From Haloarcula sebkhae (GTDB taxonomy: Archaea > Halobacteriota > Halobacteria > Halobacteriales > Haloarculaceae), in assembly GCF_014647415.1 (NCBI RefSeq), contig NZ_BMPD01000001.1:806001-870000 (forward strand): a stretch of DNA of 64,000 nt, in the 5' to 3' direction. The first letter of the stretch is position 1. Every line of letters starts with the position of its first letter. The notes beneath the pieces were generated by a model. The model saw only the letters and a program-made list of their open reading frames with translations. It was not told the origin of the DNA and ran no database searches. A program made the translations under genes and the position numbers. Shown one piece after another: positions 1-8,328 of the stretch.

Positions 1-255
1 GACGAACGCCTCGTCTTCCTCGACCTCGTAGGTCTTCTCGGGCGTCTCGACAGCCAGCGTTCCGGAAAGGACGTAGAACAGTTCTTCCTGGTCGTCGTGA
101 TAGTGGTACGCGAGCGGAATGTCCTCGCCGGGGGCGACCTCGTAAAGGTTCACGGCCGCATTTTCGAGGTCGGCTGCGTCACTTATCGACCGCTGGATAC
201 TCGGACGGTCCGGTGTCGGTTCGATGTCGTCGACCGCGAGGTGGTGATAACCCAT
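1..255 (-). CDS. Cupin-domain protein, C-terminus cut by window edge
   Basis: The N-terminal 85 codons of a small cupin protein are visible; the gene runs off the left edge of the window. The start ATG at 253-255 is followed by MGYHHLAVDDIEPTPD. The cupin metal-binding motif is clear (AYHYHDDQEELFYVLSG, with HxH and a downstream Glu, then a Gly turn), which in this fold builds a beta-barrel that usually holds a divalent metal. The reaction or ligand cannot be told from the fold alone; single-domain cupins range from isomerases to sensors. It is the last gene before a minus-strand CNNM-type gene that is transcribed towards it. Confidence 0.8.
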   Translation of the reverse strand, partial: MGYHHLAVDDIEPTPDRPSIQRSISDAADLENAAVNLYEVAPGEDIPLAYHYHDDQEELFYVLSGTLAVETPEKTYEVEEDEAFV

Positions 256-305
256 GTCATCCCTGTCGACAGCGACCGACCTAAAACAACTGCTCCCGCG
301 AGTAC

Positions 306-1694
306 TCAGTCCGAGGCTTCTTCCGCATCGACCGGTTCCGTTTCGCCGGTTTCGAGGCGGACGACGCGAGCTTTCATGATACGGGTGTTCTCGACCTGTT
401 CGACGCGGATCTCGACGCCGTCGTAGGTGATGGTCTCGCCTTCCTCGACCAGTCGGCCGGCGCGGTTGAAGATGAAGCCAGCGATGGTCTCGAACTCCTC
501 GCCTTCGGGCAGGTCCAGATCCAGCGCCTCGTTGACCTCCTCGATGTTGACCTCGCCTTTGACCGTGACCGTGTCGTCGTCGACGTACTCGATCGGCTCT
601 TCCTCCTCGCCTTCGAGTATCTCGCCGACGATCTCCTCGGTCAGGTCCTCCATCGTCACCAGCCCCTCGGTGGTCCCGAACTCGTCGATGACGATGACCA
701 TGTGGAGGCGCTCGGCCCGCATCTCGGTCAGCAAGTCGTCGACGTTCTTTGACTCGGGGACGTGCAGGGTCGGCTCAATGAGGTCCTCAAGCTCCATATC
801 GCGGGCCAGCGCCTCGCCGTAGTTGAGGTCCCGAACGAGGTCGCGGATGTGGATGACGCCGATGACGTTGTCCAGACTTCCCTCGTAGACCGGAATACGG
901 GCGTGACCGCTCTGGATACACGTCTCAAGGGCTTCCTCGACGGATGACTCCTTGGCGACGGCGGTCATGTCCAGCCGCGGCGTCATCACTTCCTTGGCGA
1001 TGGTGTCGTTGAACCGGAGCGTACGCTGGAGCATCTCGCGTTCGTCCTCATCGAGGACGCCCTCGCGCTCACCTGTCTCGATGATGTCTTGTATCTCTTC
1101 GCGGGTGACATAGGAGGTCTCGATGGCGGAACGGCCCCCGGTGATCTTGTTGACGACGCGAGTGAGGTAATCAAACAGCAGAATAAGCGGGAGCAACACC
1201 CTCTCGGCAGCCTTGAGCGGCTTGGAGATGCGCAGCGCCCACGACTCGGTGTTCTCCACCGCGTAGCTCTTTGGCGCGCTCTCGCCGAACAGCAGCACGA
1301 TGGCAGTGACCCCGAACGTCGCGATAGCGACAGCCAGCCCCTGGCTCTCAACGTACATCGCAAGGAGTCCAGTAGCGATGGACGACATCGCGATGTTGAC
1401 GAGGTTGTTGCCGACGAGAATCGTCACAAGCAGGCGGTGGGGGTCTGATTTGAGTTGTTTGAGCGTCTTCGCACCCGGGACGGCGTCCTCGACGAGCGCC
1501 TCCGTCCGGTGTGCAGGCAGCGAGAACATCGCAATTTCTGAGGACGAGAAGAACGCTGAGAGGACAACCAGTGCGACGAGCGTGACAATACCAGCGACGA
1601 GCACCGCGTCTTTTGGTATTGGGACGCCGACGATTTCGACGCCCTGCAGCATCGCTGTAGACAGCTCAAGCGGCGCAGGTGGATCCAGGGCCAT
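306..1694 (-). CDS. CNNM/CorC-type membrane protein with CBS pair
   Basis: Membrane protein of about 462 residues with the classical order DUF21 (CNNM) transmembrane region (about residues 28-185, including the SSSEIA motif after the first helix), a CBS pair (about 235-355, starting at MTPRLDMTAV) and a C-terminal CorC/HlyC domain (about 370-445). Members of this family are linked to Mg2+/Co2+ efflux or to membrane-integrity functions, and the CBS pair binds adenosine nucleotides. I chose the internal ATG at 1692-1694, not the upstream one at 1734-1736, because a TATA-like CCTTAATC lies about 28 nt before it, which fits a leaderless transcript. Substrate is inferred only from the family. Confidence 0.9.
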   Translation of the reverse strand: MALDPPAPLELSTAMLQGVEIVGVPIPKDAVLVAGIVTLVALVVLSAFFSSSEIAMFSLPAHRTEALVEDAVPGAKTLKQLKSDPHRLLVTILVGNNLVNIAMSSIATGLLAMYVESQGLAVAIATFGVTAIVLLFGESAPKSYAVENTESWALRISKPLKAAERVLLPLILLFDYLTRVVNKITGGRSAIETSYVTREEIQDIIETGEREGVLDEDEREMLQRTLRFNDTIAKEVMTPRLDMTAVAKESSVEEALETCIQSGHARIPVYEGSLDNVIGVIHIRDLVRDLNYGEALARDMELEDLIEPTLHVPESKNVDDLLTEMRAERLHMVIVIDEFGTTEGLVTMEDLTEEIVGEILEGEEEEPIEYVDDDTVTVKGEVNIEEVNEALDLDLPEGEEFETIAGFIFNRAGRLVEEGETITYDGVEIRVEQVENTRIMKARVVRLETGETEPVDAEEASD

Positions 1695-1792
1695 CAACGG
1701 TCGAAATTGTAATGGGCGAGGATTAAGGCTTGTCATGGAGGGGTTGCCAGCGAAGCCCTTACCCGGCTTTCACGCGTATCGCCGCATAGAGT

Positions 1793-2071
1793 ATGAGCGA
1801 GTCCGACATCACGCTGTATCGGCTGCAGGCGTGTCCGTTCTGTGAGCGCGTCGTCCGGAAGCTGCACGAATACGGTCTCGACTACCAGTCGCGGTTCGTC
1901 GAGCCGATGCACGCCGACCGCGACGTAGTCAAGCGACTGTCCGGCAAGCGGACCGTCCCGGCCATCGTCGACGAGAACACCGGCGTCACGATGTCCGAGA
2001 GCGCGAACATCGTCGCGTATCTGGAACGGACCTACGGCGAGGGTGAGGAGACCGCAGGGGGTGTGGCCTGA
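1793..2071 (+). CDS. Glutaredoxin-like / GST N-terminal domain protein
   Basis: Protein of 92 residues with a thioredoxin fold. The redox motif is C14-P-F-C17, followed by the cis-Pro segment TVPAIVD and the ESANIVAYLE helix typical of glutaredoxin/GST N-terminal domains. It probably reduces disulfides or mixed disulfides; haloarchaea use gamma-glutamylcysteine instead of glutathione, so the thiol partner is not known from sequence. The stop codon overlaps the ATG of the following redoxin gene (TGATG), so the two are translationally coupled and likely act together. Confidence 0.88.
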   Translation: MSESDITLYRLQACPFCERVVRKLHEYGLDYQSRFVEPMHADRDVVKRLSGKRTVPAIVDENTGVTMSESANIVAYLERTYGEGEETAGGVA

Positions 2072-2580
2072 TGGACCTCGACTTCGATATCGTCGATCTC
2101 GACCCGGTCGAGCATCCCGAAGAAGGCGACACCGCGCCGGATTTCACACGCCCGCTCGTCAACGACGAGTTCTGGGAAGACGAATCGCTCGCGTCGGTCT
2201 GTGCCGACAGCGACCGGGTCGTCCTCGTGTTCCACGCGATGGATGGCGCGTTCCCGGCGACGTACATCTGGAACGAGATCCGCGACCGCACGTGGCACGA
2301 GCAGGCCACCGTCGTGGGCGTCTCAATCTCGACGCCGTACGAACACAAGCAGTTGCTCGAAGAGCGGGAAATCGAGGGTGACTACCGGCTGTTCTCGGAC
2401 CCCGCCAACGGCGTCGCACAGCAGTACAGCATCGACATGGACCTCGACGGAATGGCCGGTATCGAGGAGCCGCGTCCGTCGGTGTTCGTCCTCGATAGCG
2501 ACCGGACTATCGAGTACGCGTGGGTGGCGCAGGAATGGCCCGACTTCCCGGACTACGACGAAGTCGAAGCCCAGCTCTAA
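2071..2580 (+). CDS. Redoxin/peroxiredoxin-like protein without peroxidatic Cys
   Basis: Protein of 169 residues with an AhpC/TSA-type thioredoxin fold: GDTAPDFTRPLVN at about residues 22-34, a VVLVFHAM strand, a VVGVS strand and a PSVFVLD strand near 135. In catalytic peroxiredoxins the segment after the first core strand reads PxxxTxxC; here it is FPATYIWNE, with Trp in place of the peroxidatic Cys. The only Cys I see (SVCADS) precedes that strand. It may therefore be a non-catalytic or partner-dependent member. It overlaps the upstream Grx-like gene by one base, and the next gene starts 2 nt after its stop, so this is a tight three-gene unit. Confidence 0.8.
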   Translation: MDLDFDIVDLDPVEHPEEGDTAPDFTRPLVNDEFWEDESLASVCADSDRVVLVFHAMDGAFPATYIWNEIRDRTWHEQATVVGVSISTPYEHKQLLEEREIEGDYRLFSDPANGVAQQYSIDMDLDGMAGIEEPRPSVFVLDSDRTIEYAWVAQEWPDFPDYDEVEAQL

Positions 2581-2582
2581 CG

Positions 2583-3167
2583 ATGACGACAGTCGACGAC
2601 GCCGCGGCGGCAGTCCGCGACGGAGAGCTTGTCGTCTATCCCACGGAGACAGTGTATGGTCTCGGCGCGGACGCGCTCGACGCTGCTGCCGTCGAGCGGG
2701 TGTTCGAGGCGAAGGGCCGCGAGCGCGACAAACCGGTGTCGATGGCCGTTCCCGACGTCGAGTCCGCCCGCGAATACACGCGCCTGAGCGACCGTGAACT
2801 GGCGTTCATGCGGGAGTTCCTCCCCGGACCGGTCACTGTCGTCGTCGAACGCCGCGACGCGGTTCCGGACGTGCTGGTCGCTGGTCGAGACCGCGTCGGG
2901 GTCCGCATCCCCGACCACGACCTCGCGCTCGAACTGCTCACCGAAACCGGGCCACTCACGGCCACGAGCGCTAACATCTCCGGGAACCCGAGCGCGCGCT
3001 CCGTCGACAACCTCGACGCGATCCGCGAGCGTGCTGCCGTCGTCCTCGATGCCGGAGAGACCGACGGCGGGACCGGGTCGACGGTCGTGAACGTCGACAG
3101 CGGGACGGTTCATCGCCGCGGCGCACGCGCTGACGCCGTCGAGTCGTGGCTCGACGACCGGGACTGA
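2583..3167 (+). CDS. Sua5/YrdC/YciO family, L-threonylcarbamoyladenylate synthase
   Basis: The protein of 194 residues matches the YrdC domain from end to end: GELVVYPTETVYGLGADA near the N-terminus, KGRERDKPVSMAV around residue 45, LPGPVTVVV around 80, VGVRIPDH and LTATSANISGNPSA around 125. This family makes threonylcarbamoyl-AMP from Thr, bicarbonate and ATP, the first step of t6A37 formation in ANN-decoding tRNAs. It lacks the extra Sua5 C-terminal domain, so it is of the short TsaC type. The ATG 2 nt after the redoxin stop was taken; an upstream in-frame ATG would overlap the redoxin gene. Confidence 0.88.
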   Translation: MTTVDDAAAAVRDGELVVYPTETVYGLGADALDAAAVERVFEAKGRERDKPVSMAVPDVESAREYTRLSDRELAFMREFLPGPVTVVVERRDAVPDVLVAGRDRVGVRIPDHDLALELLTETGPLTATSANISGNPSARSVDNLDAIRERAAVVLDAGETDGGTGSTVVNVDSGTVHRRGARADAVESWLDDRD

Positions 3168-3197
3168 CACCTGTCGCTGTCCGGGTGGCTGTCCGCC

Positions 3198-3860
3198 TTA
3201 GCGTAGCATTGACCGTAGCGACCGCGTTTTCACCCCGCAGTCGTCGCTGAACTCACAGGGCTTGCACTTGGCGTCATTTCGAACCCGCCCCGGCGGCCCA
3301 TCGATGCTTTCGGCGGTTCTGACCGCGCGACGGTACATACCTGCTCGCCGCGTGTTCACCTCGATGCGTCGGATCACGCCGTACGCCGGATACTCGGCGT
3401 AGGCGATGTCGATGTCACGCTCGCGCTCCCAAGAGAGCGCCTTCGCGGCGGCGACAAGCCGAACGGTTTGGGGCTCCCAGACCCCCTCCTCCGGCGGTCG
3501 ACCGGCGAACACGAGCGACGGCGCGGGACCGTCCTGTCCGGCGACGATCTTGTGTGCGATCCCGCGGGCATCCTTCCCTTCGAGATACGCGTCGGTCGCC
3601 GTCGGGGCGACCAGCGCATCCCAGTCAGCCAGCCGCTCTCGAAGCCCTCTGAGGCGGTCGCGATACTCGTCCGGTGCCACTTCGATGGGGGCTGCCAGCA
3701 GGGCGGCATCATCGGTCAGCAGGCGCTCGTACTCACGGGCGAGCCGGCGAACCGACTCGATTTCGTCGGGAATCTCGCTCGCCCTGTCACGGCGGCGGTA
3801 GTAGAGCTTCCGCGGGCAGTAGGCAGCCGTTTCCAGTTCCCTGAACGTGTGGGTCGGCAT
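3198..3860 (-). CDS. Stand-alone Cas4-like (Dna2/RecB-fold) Fe-S protein
   Basis: Protein of 220 residues. Four cysteines are placed as in Cas4: one at the N-terminus (AAYCPRKLYYRR) and three at the C-terminus (KCKPCEFSDDC), the pattern that ligates a [4Fe-4S] cluster in Cas4/AddB-type nucleases. The middle keeps the family feel (GIAHKIV, then VRLVAAAKAL and a Y-x-EYPAYGVIRRIEV strand), but I cannot find the D...ExK catalytic triad of an active RecB-type nuclease. There is no CRISPR array or other cas gene in the window, so this is a solo Cas4-like protein, possibly a DNA-binding or repair factor. The ATG at 3858-3860 begins MPTHTFREL; a longer in-frame extension is rich in Arg/Ser and unlike halophilic protein. 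Confidence 0.75.
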   Translation of the reverse strand: MPTHTFRELETAAYCPRKLYYRRRDRASEIPDEIESVRRLAREYERLLTDDAALLAAPIEVAPDEYRDRLRGLRERLADWDALVAPTATDAYLEGKDARGIAHKIVAGQDGPAPSLVFAGRPPEEGVWEPQTVRLVAAAKALSWERERDIDIAYAEYPAYGVIRRIEVNTRRAGMYRRAVRTAESIDGPPGRVRNDAKCKPCEFSDDCGVKTRSLRSMLR

Positions 3861-3978
3861 GGCTTTGCGTGGTCGTGTTCCACTACAAGAAGGTTCGGCG
3901 CGCCGCTGGCTGTTGAAACAACTGCGCAATTGGCTACCCCTGCCACGACTGGAGACGACTACAAAAGGTATCCGAGGG

Positions 3979-4599
3979 TCACATCGACACGTCAGCGCCG
4001 GAGTCAAGCGAATCGATGTCTTCAGTGGCCTCGTCGAGGCCGTCGTCGCGGAGGCTGGCGGCGTGCTGTGTCGACAGCCCGGCGTCGGTCAGTACGTCCT
4101 CGAACTGGCTCTGAAACCGGTGGGAGACACGGCGGGCGGCGTCCTGTGCGGCGACGACGCGCCGGTAGTGGGCGGCCCAGGACTCATCGATATCGAACTC
4201 GGCCGCGAGTTCGGCGACCGACGGGTCGTCGGCAGCGACGCGACGGCGGAACTCGGGCAGGTCAAACGGTGCCTCTGTGTCCGCCTCGCGGAGGAGATGC
4301 AAGTCCAGTCGCGCCTCGACCACGTCGGACCCGTCCACGCCGATTTCGGCTGCGATAGTTCCGTCGTCGCCGCCCTCGTAGAACAGTCGGACCACTGTTA
4401 CCAGGGATTCGTCGTCGAGGTCAGTCCGGAACTCGTATTGCTCGCGCATCCGCGCGATGACATCACCGAGTCGGTCCGCGACACCGGTCTCGTCAGTATC
4501 GGCCAGGGACCCTCTCGACGCCTCCTGAGACTCCGTCACAGCCTCCTCGTCGGAGACGTCCATGAAGATGTCACGGAGTTCTTCGGTCTTCTCGTCCAT
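3979..4599 (-). CDS. Conserved haloarchaeal acidic protein (cmi4-like)
   Basis: Soluble, strongly acidic protein of 206 residues beginning MDEKTEELRDIFMDVSDEEA. It resembles the haloarchaeal family annotated as conditioned medium-induced protein 4; that link is from memory. The centre (about residues 60-160) looks like repeated small helical units with helix-turn-helix flavour (DGTIAAEIGVDGSDVVEARL, then PSVAELAAEFDIDESWAAHY), which suggests DNA binding, but no catalytic motif is visible. It stands alone on the minus strand, divergent from the Fe-S membrane gene that starts at 4743. Confidence 0.7.
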   Translation of the reverse strand: MDEKTEELRDIFMDVSDEEAVTESQEASRGSLADTDETGVADRLGDVIARMREQYEFRTDLDDESLVTVVRLFYEGGDDGTIAAEIGVDGSDVVEARLDLHLLREADTEAPFDLPEFRRRVAADDPSVAELAAEFDIDESWAAHYRRVVAAQDAARRVSHRFQSQFEDVLTDAGLSTQHAASLRDDGLDEATEDIDSLDSGADVSM

Positions 4600-4742
4600 C
4601 GAACATGAAACTACTTCTCGGGAGTCATATATCTGTCGGATGGGTAACGTAACGCGAGGAAACTTTCAACAGTTGCCAAATTCTCGCAAGACCGCGACGG
4701 GGCGTGGCAAGATTTAAGCGGACACGCAGCACGTGTTAGCGT

Positions 4743-6830
4743 ATGTCATCTATACTCCAGACGACCACGCGCCCGACGTTCTGGCGTATCGGCGACGTGG
4801 GGAAAGTGCTGTTCTACTATCTGGCAGCGCTCGCCGTCATCGTCTTTCTGTACGGTGTGTACAACCGTGTCACCCGCTATGCCCAGGGCAGCGAGGACCC
4901 TTTCGAGCGCCTGGACGAACTGCCCCAGCGGACGGTTGCAGCGGCACGGTTAGCGCTGTCAAATCGGAAGCAGTTGGACCGCGACACCGTCGCTGGCGTG
5001 ATGCACGCGTTTGTCGTCTGGGGCTTTCTGACGCTGCTCATCGGAACGACGATTCTAGGTATCGACATCGACCTCTATCGACCGTTGACCGGTGAATCCT
5101 TCTTCGTCGGCCAGTTCTACCTCTCCTATTCGTTTGTCATGGACGCGATGGGGCTGCTGTTCGTCGTCGGCGTCGGTGTCGCGCTGTGGCGACGCTACGG
5201 CCGCAAACTCGACCGCCTCCACGACCGCCACACCTCCCGCGAGGACGACCTGTTTCTGGGCGCGCTGTTCGTGCTGGGCGTCGGCGGCTACCTCACCGAA
5301 GGCATTCGGATTCTCGGCACCTCGACGGTCCGGGATGTCTCCTTCGAGACGGTGAGCTTCGTCGGCTGGTCGGTCAAGGAAGTACTCGTCACGGCTGGGA
5401 TGACACCGGAGATGGCAGCGGGCGCGTACCCCTTTATCTGGTGGAGCCACTCGCTCGTCGCACTGTGGTTCGTCGCCTGGATCCCCTACGCGAAGCCGTT
5501 CCACATGCTCTCGTCGTTTGCCAACCTTATCGCCCGTGACGAGAAGGCCGGGGTGCGACTACCCGGCGTGCCAAGCGACGCGAGTCCCGACGAGATCGGC
5601 CCTAGCGAGATCGACGACTTCTCGTGGAAACAGTTGCTCGACCACGACGCCTGCACTAAGTGTGGCCGGTGTTCGTCCGTCTGTCCGGCGAAGGCATCCG
5701 GGCGGCCGCTGGACCCGCGGAACGTCATTCTGGACCTGAAACGCTACCGCGAAGATCGCGACGCCGGCGGCGAAGACGTGCCCATCGTCGCCGACGGCGG
5801 TACCTCGGTCATCGACGCCCACACAATGGAGTCTTGCATGTCCTGTATGGCCTGCATGGACGCCTGCCCGGTCGACATCGAACACGTCACGCAGTTCACC
5901 GAGATGAACCGTCGTCTGACCGAGGCCGGCGAGATGGACGAACACGTGCAGGACGCGATGATGAACGTGTTCCAGCACGGCAACACCTTCGGCGACCCCG
6001 AGCGCGCCCGGCCGGACTGGACCGACGACCTCGATTTCGAAGTTCCGGACGCTCGTGACGAATCGGTGGAATACCTCTGGTACGTCGGCGACTACCCCAG
6101 CTACGACGAGCGCAATCAGAAGATAGCACGCGCGCTGGCTCGCGTCTTCGAGGCCGCCGATGTCGATTACGGCATCCTCTACGAGGCCGAACAGACCGAC
6201 GGCAACGACGTGCGCCGCGTCGGCGAGGAGGGCCTCTACGAGATGCTCGTCGAGGACAACGCCGAAGCGATTCTGGACTGTGAGTTCGAGTCCATCGTCA
6301 CGACGGACCCCCACGCCTACAACACGTTCATGAACGAGTACCCCGAGTTCGAGGCCTGTGAGTGGGGCGAAGACGACGTGTTCCACTACACGCAGGTCGT
6401 CGCCGATCTCGCCAGTGCCGGCGCGCTCGGCCTCGCCGGGACCGAACTGGACTACACTGTCACCTATCACGACCCGTGCCACCTCGGGCGGTACAACGGC
6501 GAGTTCGAGGCCCCGCGGGACCTCATCCGCGCGACCGGGGCTGACCTCCACGAGATGCCGCGCAACAGGGACGACTCATTCTGCTGTGGCGGGGGCGGTG
6601 GCGGCCTCTGGATGGACCTCGAAGAGGAGTCGAAACCCAGCGAGGAGCGTCTGCGCGAGGCCCTCGAAGACACTGACGCGGGCGCGGCCGTCGAGAAGTT
6701 CGTCGTCGCCTGCCCGATGTGCATGACGATGTACGAAGACGGGCGCAAGACCGGCGGGTACGAGGACGACATCGAAATCGTCGGTGTGACGGAGTTGCTC
6801 GCTGAAGCGGTCAGCGAAGAGAGAGTCTGA
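4743..6830 (+). CDS. Membrane-anchored HdrD/GlcF-like Fe-S oxidoreductase
   Basis: Protein of 695 residues that fuses three modules. The N-terminal 260 residues hold about five membrane helices like the haem-b anchor NarI/HdrE. Next come two [4Fe-4S] ferredoxin motifs: CTKCGRCSSVCP at about 303-314 and CMSCMACMDACP at about 364-375. The C-terminal part has CCG-type cysteine-rich regions: the second is intact (DPCHLGRYNGEFE, then FCCGGGGGG near 614 and CPMCMTMY near the end), while the first has lost its CCG cysteines (YVGDYPSYDERNQ, EAEQTDGNDVRR). Such proteins pass electrons between a dehydrogenase or disulfide and the quinone pool; glycolate/lactate oxidation or heterodisulfide-like chemistry are options. 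TATA-like GATTTAAGC lies about 28 nt before the ATG. Confidence 0.88.
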   Translation: MSSILQTTTRPTFWRIGDVGKVLFYYLAALAVIVFLYGVYNRVTRYAQGSEDPFERLDELPQRTVAAARLALSNRKQLDRDTVAGVMHAFVVWGFLTLLIGTTILGIDIDLYRPLTGESFFVGQFYLSYSFVMDAMGLLFVVGVGVALWRRYGRKLDRLHDRHTSREDDLFLGALFVLGVGGYLTEGIRILGTSTVRDVSFETVSFVGWSVKEVLVTAGMTPEMAAGAYPFIWWSHSLVALWFVAWIPYAKPFHMLSSFANLIARDEKAGVRLPGVPSDASPDEIGPSEIDDFSWKQLLDHDACTKCGRCSSVCPAKASGRPLDPRNVILDLKRYREDRDAGGEDVPIVADGGTSVIDAHTMESCMSCMACMDACPVDIEHVTQFTEMNRRLTEAGEMDEHVQDAMMNVFQHGNTFGDPERARPDWTDDLDFEVPDARDESVEYLWYVGDYPSYDERNQKIARALARVFEAADVDYGILYEAEQTDGNDVRRVGEEGLYEMLVEDNAEAILDCEFESIVTTDPHAYNTFMNEYPEFEACEWGEDDVFHYTQVVADLASAGALGLAGTELDYTVTYHDPCHLGRYNGEFEAPRDLIRATGADLHEMPRNRDDSFCCGGGGGGLWMDLEEESKPSEERLREALEDTDAGAAVEKFVVACPMCMTMYEDGRKTGGYEDDIEIVGVTELLAEAVSEERV

Positions 6831-6876
6831 TCGGCCGGATATAAATTTCCAAGTAGCTGAAACGAAAAGGACCACT

Positions 6877-7080
6877 ATGGCCCTCCTCCTCCTCATCGGA
6901 TTACCCGGCGCAACGGAACTCATCGTCATGGTGATGGTACTAGCGATGTACGTCGGACTGCCAGCCGCCGGCATGATACTCATCTACAACTTTCTCGACG
7001 GCAAACGCGGCTACGAGAAGCGTATTTCCGAACTCGAAGGCCAAGTCGAGAGGCTCGAATCCGAGCTATCCGATGAGTAA
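6877..7080 (+). CDS. Small single-pass membrane protein with coiled-coil tail
   Basis: Protein of 67 residues: a hydrophobic N-terminal half (about residues 2-40, one long or two short helices, LIVMVMVLAMYVGLPAAG) followed by an amphipathic heptad-like tail (ISELEGQVERLESELSDE). I do not recognise a named family. It follows the HdrD-like gene by 46 bp on the same strand and could be co-transcribed, so a role in stabilising that membrane complex is possible but unproven. The predicted acidic tail is typical of halophilic proteins, which supports it as a real gene. Confidence 0.65.
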   Translation: MALLLLIGLPGATELIVMVMVLAMYVGLPAAGMILIYNFLDGKRGYEKRISELEGQVERLESELSDE

Positions 7081-7190
7081 CAACTGACCCGATATCTTCC
7101 GTTTGTTGACTTCCTGAGATAGATACGAACGTCGAACTGATGCCATCGGCGTGACCGAACTGCTGACACAAGCGGCCAACAGGGCCCGGC

Positions 7191-7940
7191 TCACAGCCGT
7201 TCGCAGACCTGTTTCCCGCTCACCACCTCCGGGATTATCACCTCGTCCGCCCCAACGCGGCGGGCTACGGTCTCGTCCTGCTGATCGCCGGCTCGAACGA
7301 TGAGCCGGACAGTGGGCGCGAGCTGGCTCGCCAGCACCGCTATCTGGATGTTCGCGTTCGTGTCGTCGATTGCGCCGATGACCGTGTCAGCTCGCTTGAC
7401 ACCCGCATCTGTCAGCGCGTCCTCGCGGCTCGCGTCGGCCTCCAGCGCGAGATGGCCGTCGTCGAGCGCTCGCTCGTACTGTTCCGACTGCTGTTCGATG
7501 ACGACCACCCGGGTATCCGTATCGCCGATCTGCTCCGCGACGGTCTGTCCGAACGTCCCGTAGCCACAGACGACGACGTGATCGTTCAGGTCCTCGATTC
7601 GTTGAGCGATTTGCATGCGTGTGAGTTCCGTCTGAATCTGGCCACCGAAGGCCGCCGACAGCGCTGTCTCACCAGTCCACAGACCGGCGACGACGAGACC
7701 GGTCAGCACTACGATGGCGTAGCCCTTGACCAGCCTCGCAGGCCCGTCGTGGCTCTGAAAGTGGAGTTCGATGCTCGTGGGGTCGAGCAGCCAGAACAGC
7801 GCGTTGATGACGCCAACCCCGCCGAACGTGACGAAACCGACCACGCCGGCAACAACGAGCGCGACGAACGCGAGAACCGGTTTCGAGAGTTGCCGGAGCA
7901 ACGACCGGTCCGTGTCTGTACTGCTGTCGCTGCGTTCCAT
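7191..7940 (-). CDS. Ion-channel-like membrane protein with RCK (TrkA-N) domain
   Basis: Protein of 249 residues. Two hydrophobic segments (about 20-40 and 72-95) flank a pore-like stretch, followed by an RCK/TrkA-N Rossmann domain from about residue 115 (DHVVVCGYGTFGQTVAEQI, glycine-rich NAD-binding turn) with VVVIEQQSEQYE and the later VGADEVIIPEVVSG. The pore region (LFWLLDPTSIELHFQSHDG) has no TVGYG potassium filter, and the layout is closer to CASTOR/POLLUX (DMI1)-type channels than to MthK. Only one RCK domain and no separate TrkA-C domain are seen. Ion selectivity is unknown; nucleotide or ion gating is inferred from the RCK fold. Confidence 0.75.
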   Translation of the reverse strand: MERSDSSTDTDRSLLRQLSKPVLAFVALVVAGVVGFVTFGGVGVINALFWLLDPTSIELHFQSHDGPARLVKGYAIVVLTGLVVAGLWTGETALSAAFGGQIQTELTRMQIAQRIEDLNDHVVVCGYGTFGQTVAEQIGDTDTRVVVIEQQSEQYERALDDGHLALEADASREDALTDAGVKRADTVIGAIDDTNANIQIAVLASQLAPTVRLIVRAGDQQDETVARRVGADEVIIPEVVSGKQVCERL

Positions 7941-8012
7941 TGCTGTAGCTGTCTATCGAAGGTCGCGACACAGCGCCGCCAAAACCGGCGCTGACGTGGT
8001 TCGCCGCCGATC

Positions 8013-8150
8013 TCAGTCTGTCAGTGTCTCGGCGGGGGATGTGTGTTGCACCTCGGCGAGCGCGGCGTCGCCGCGGTCCGTGTTCGGCACGCGGTTCCGG
8101 TCCGGGTAGACCCGTTTGACACAGTCAGCACAATTGGTGACAAGTACCAT
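8013..8150 (-). CDS. Small CxxC protein, 45 aa
   Basis: Short open frame below the size that gene finders usually report: M-VLVTNCADCVKRVYPDRN, ending AEVQHTSPAETLTD. A single CxxC pair is near the N-terminus, so a metal site would need a dimer. Codon third positions are mostly G/C as in neighbouring genes. The function is unknown. The space upstream of it (8151-8328) carries a perfect palindrome and separates it from a divergent CinA-N domain gene. Confidence 0.45.
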   Translation of the reverse strand: MVLVTNCADCVKRVYPDRNRVPNTDRGDAALAEVQHTSPAETLTD

Positions 8151-8206
8151 ACTTCGTGGTCAGGAGAGCTAGCATATGTATGTTGCCGGAATATGGCTAG
8201 ACCAAA

Positions 8207-8231
8207 ATTAATGGCATAATATACCATTAAT
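8207..8231. promoter_or_regulatory. Perfect 8-bp inverted repeat, operator candidate
   Basis: ATTAATGG at 8207-8214 and CCATTAAT at 8224-8231 are perfect inverted repeats around the A+T-rich spacer CATAATATA. It lies in the divergent space between the small CxxC gene (minus strand, starting at 8150) and the CinA-like gene (plus strand, starting at 8329), about 57 bp upstream of the former. The symmetric arms over a TATA-like centre fit a dimeric regulator site. Confidence 0.4.
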
Positions 8232-8328
8232 ATGTATCCAGGTTCAGGCTGGCGGTCGCGTCGACTACCCGATTCGTCGCTGCTTGCCAGCCAAACCCTT
8301 AACGCCGCCAGACACCCACAGCGAAATA

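Noticed and set aside
3198-3860. CRISPR-Cas locus suggested by the Cas4-like gene
   Set aside because: No repeat array and no other cas gene is in the window; stand-alone Cas4-like genes are common in archaea.
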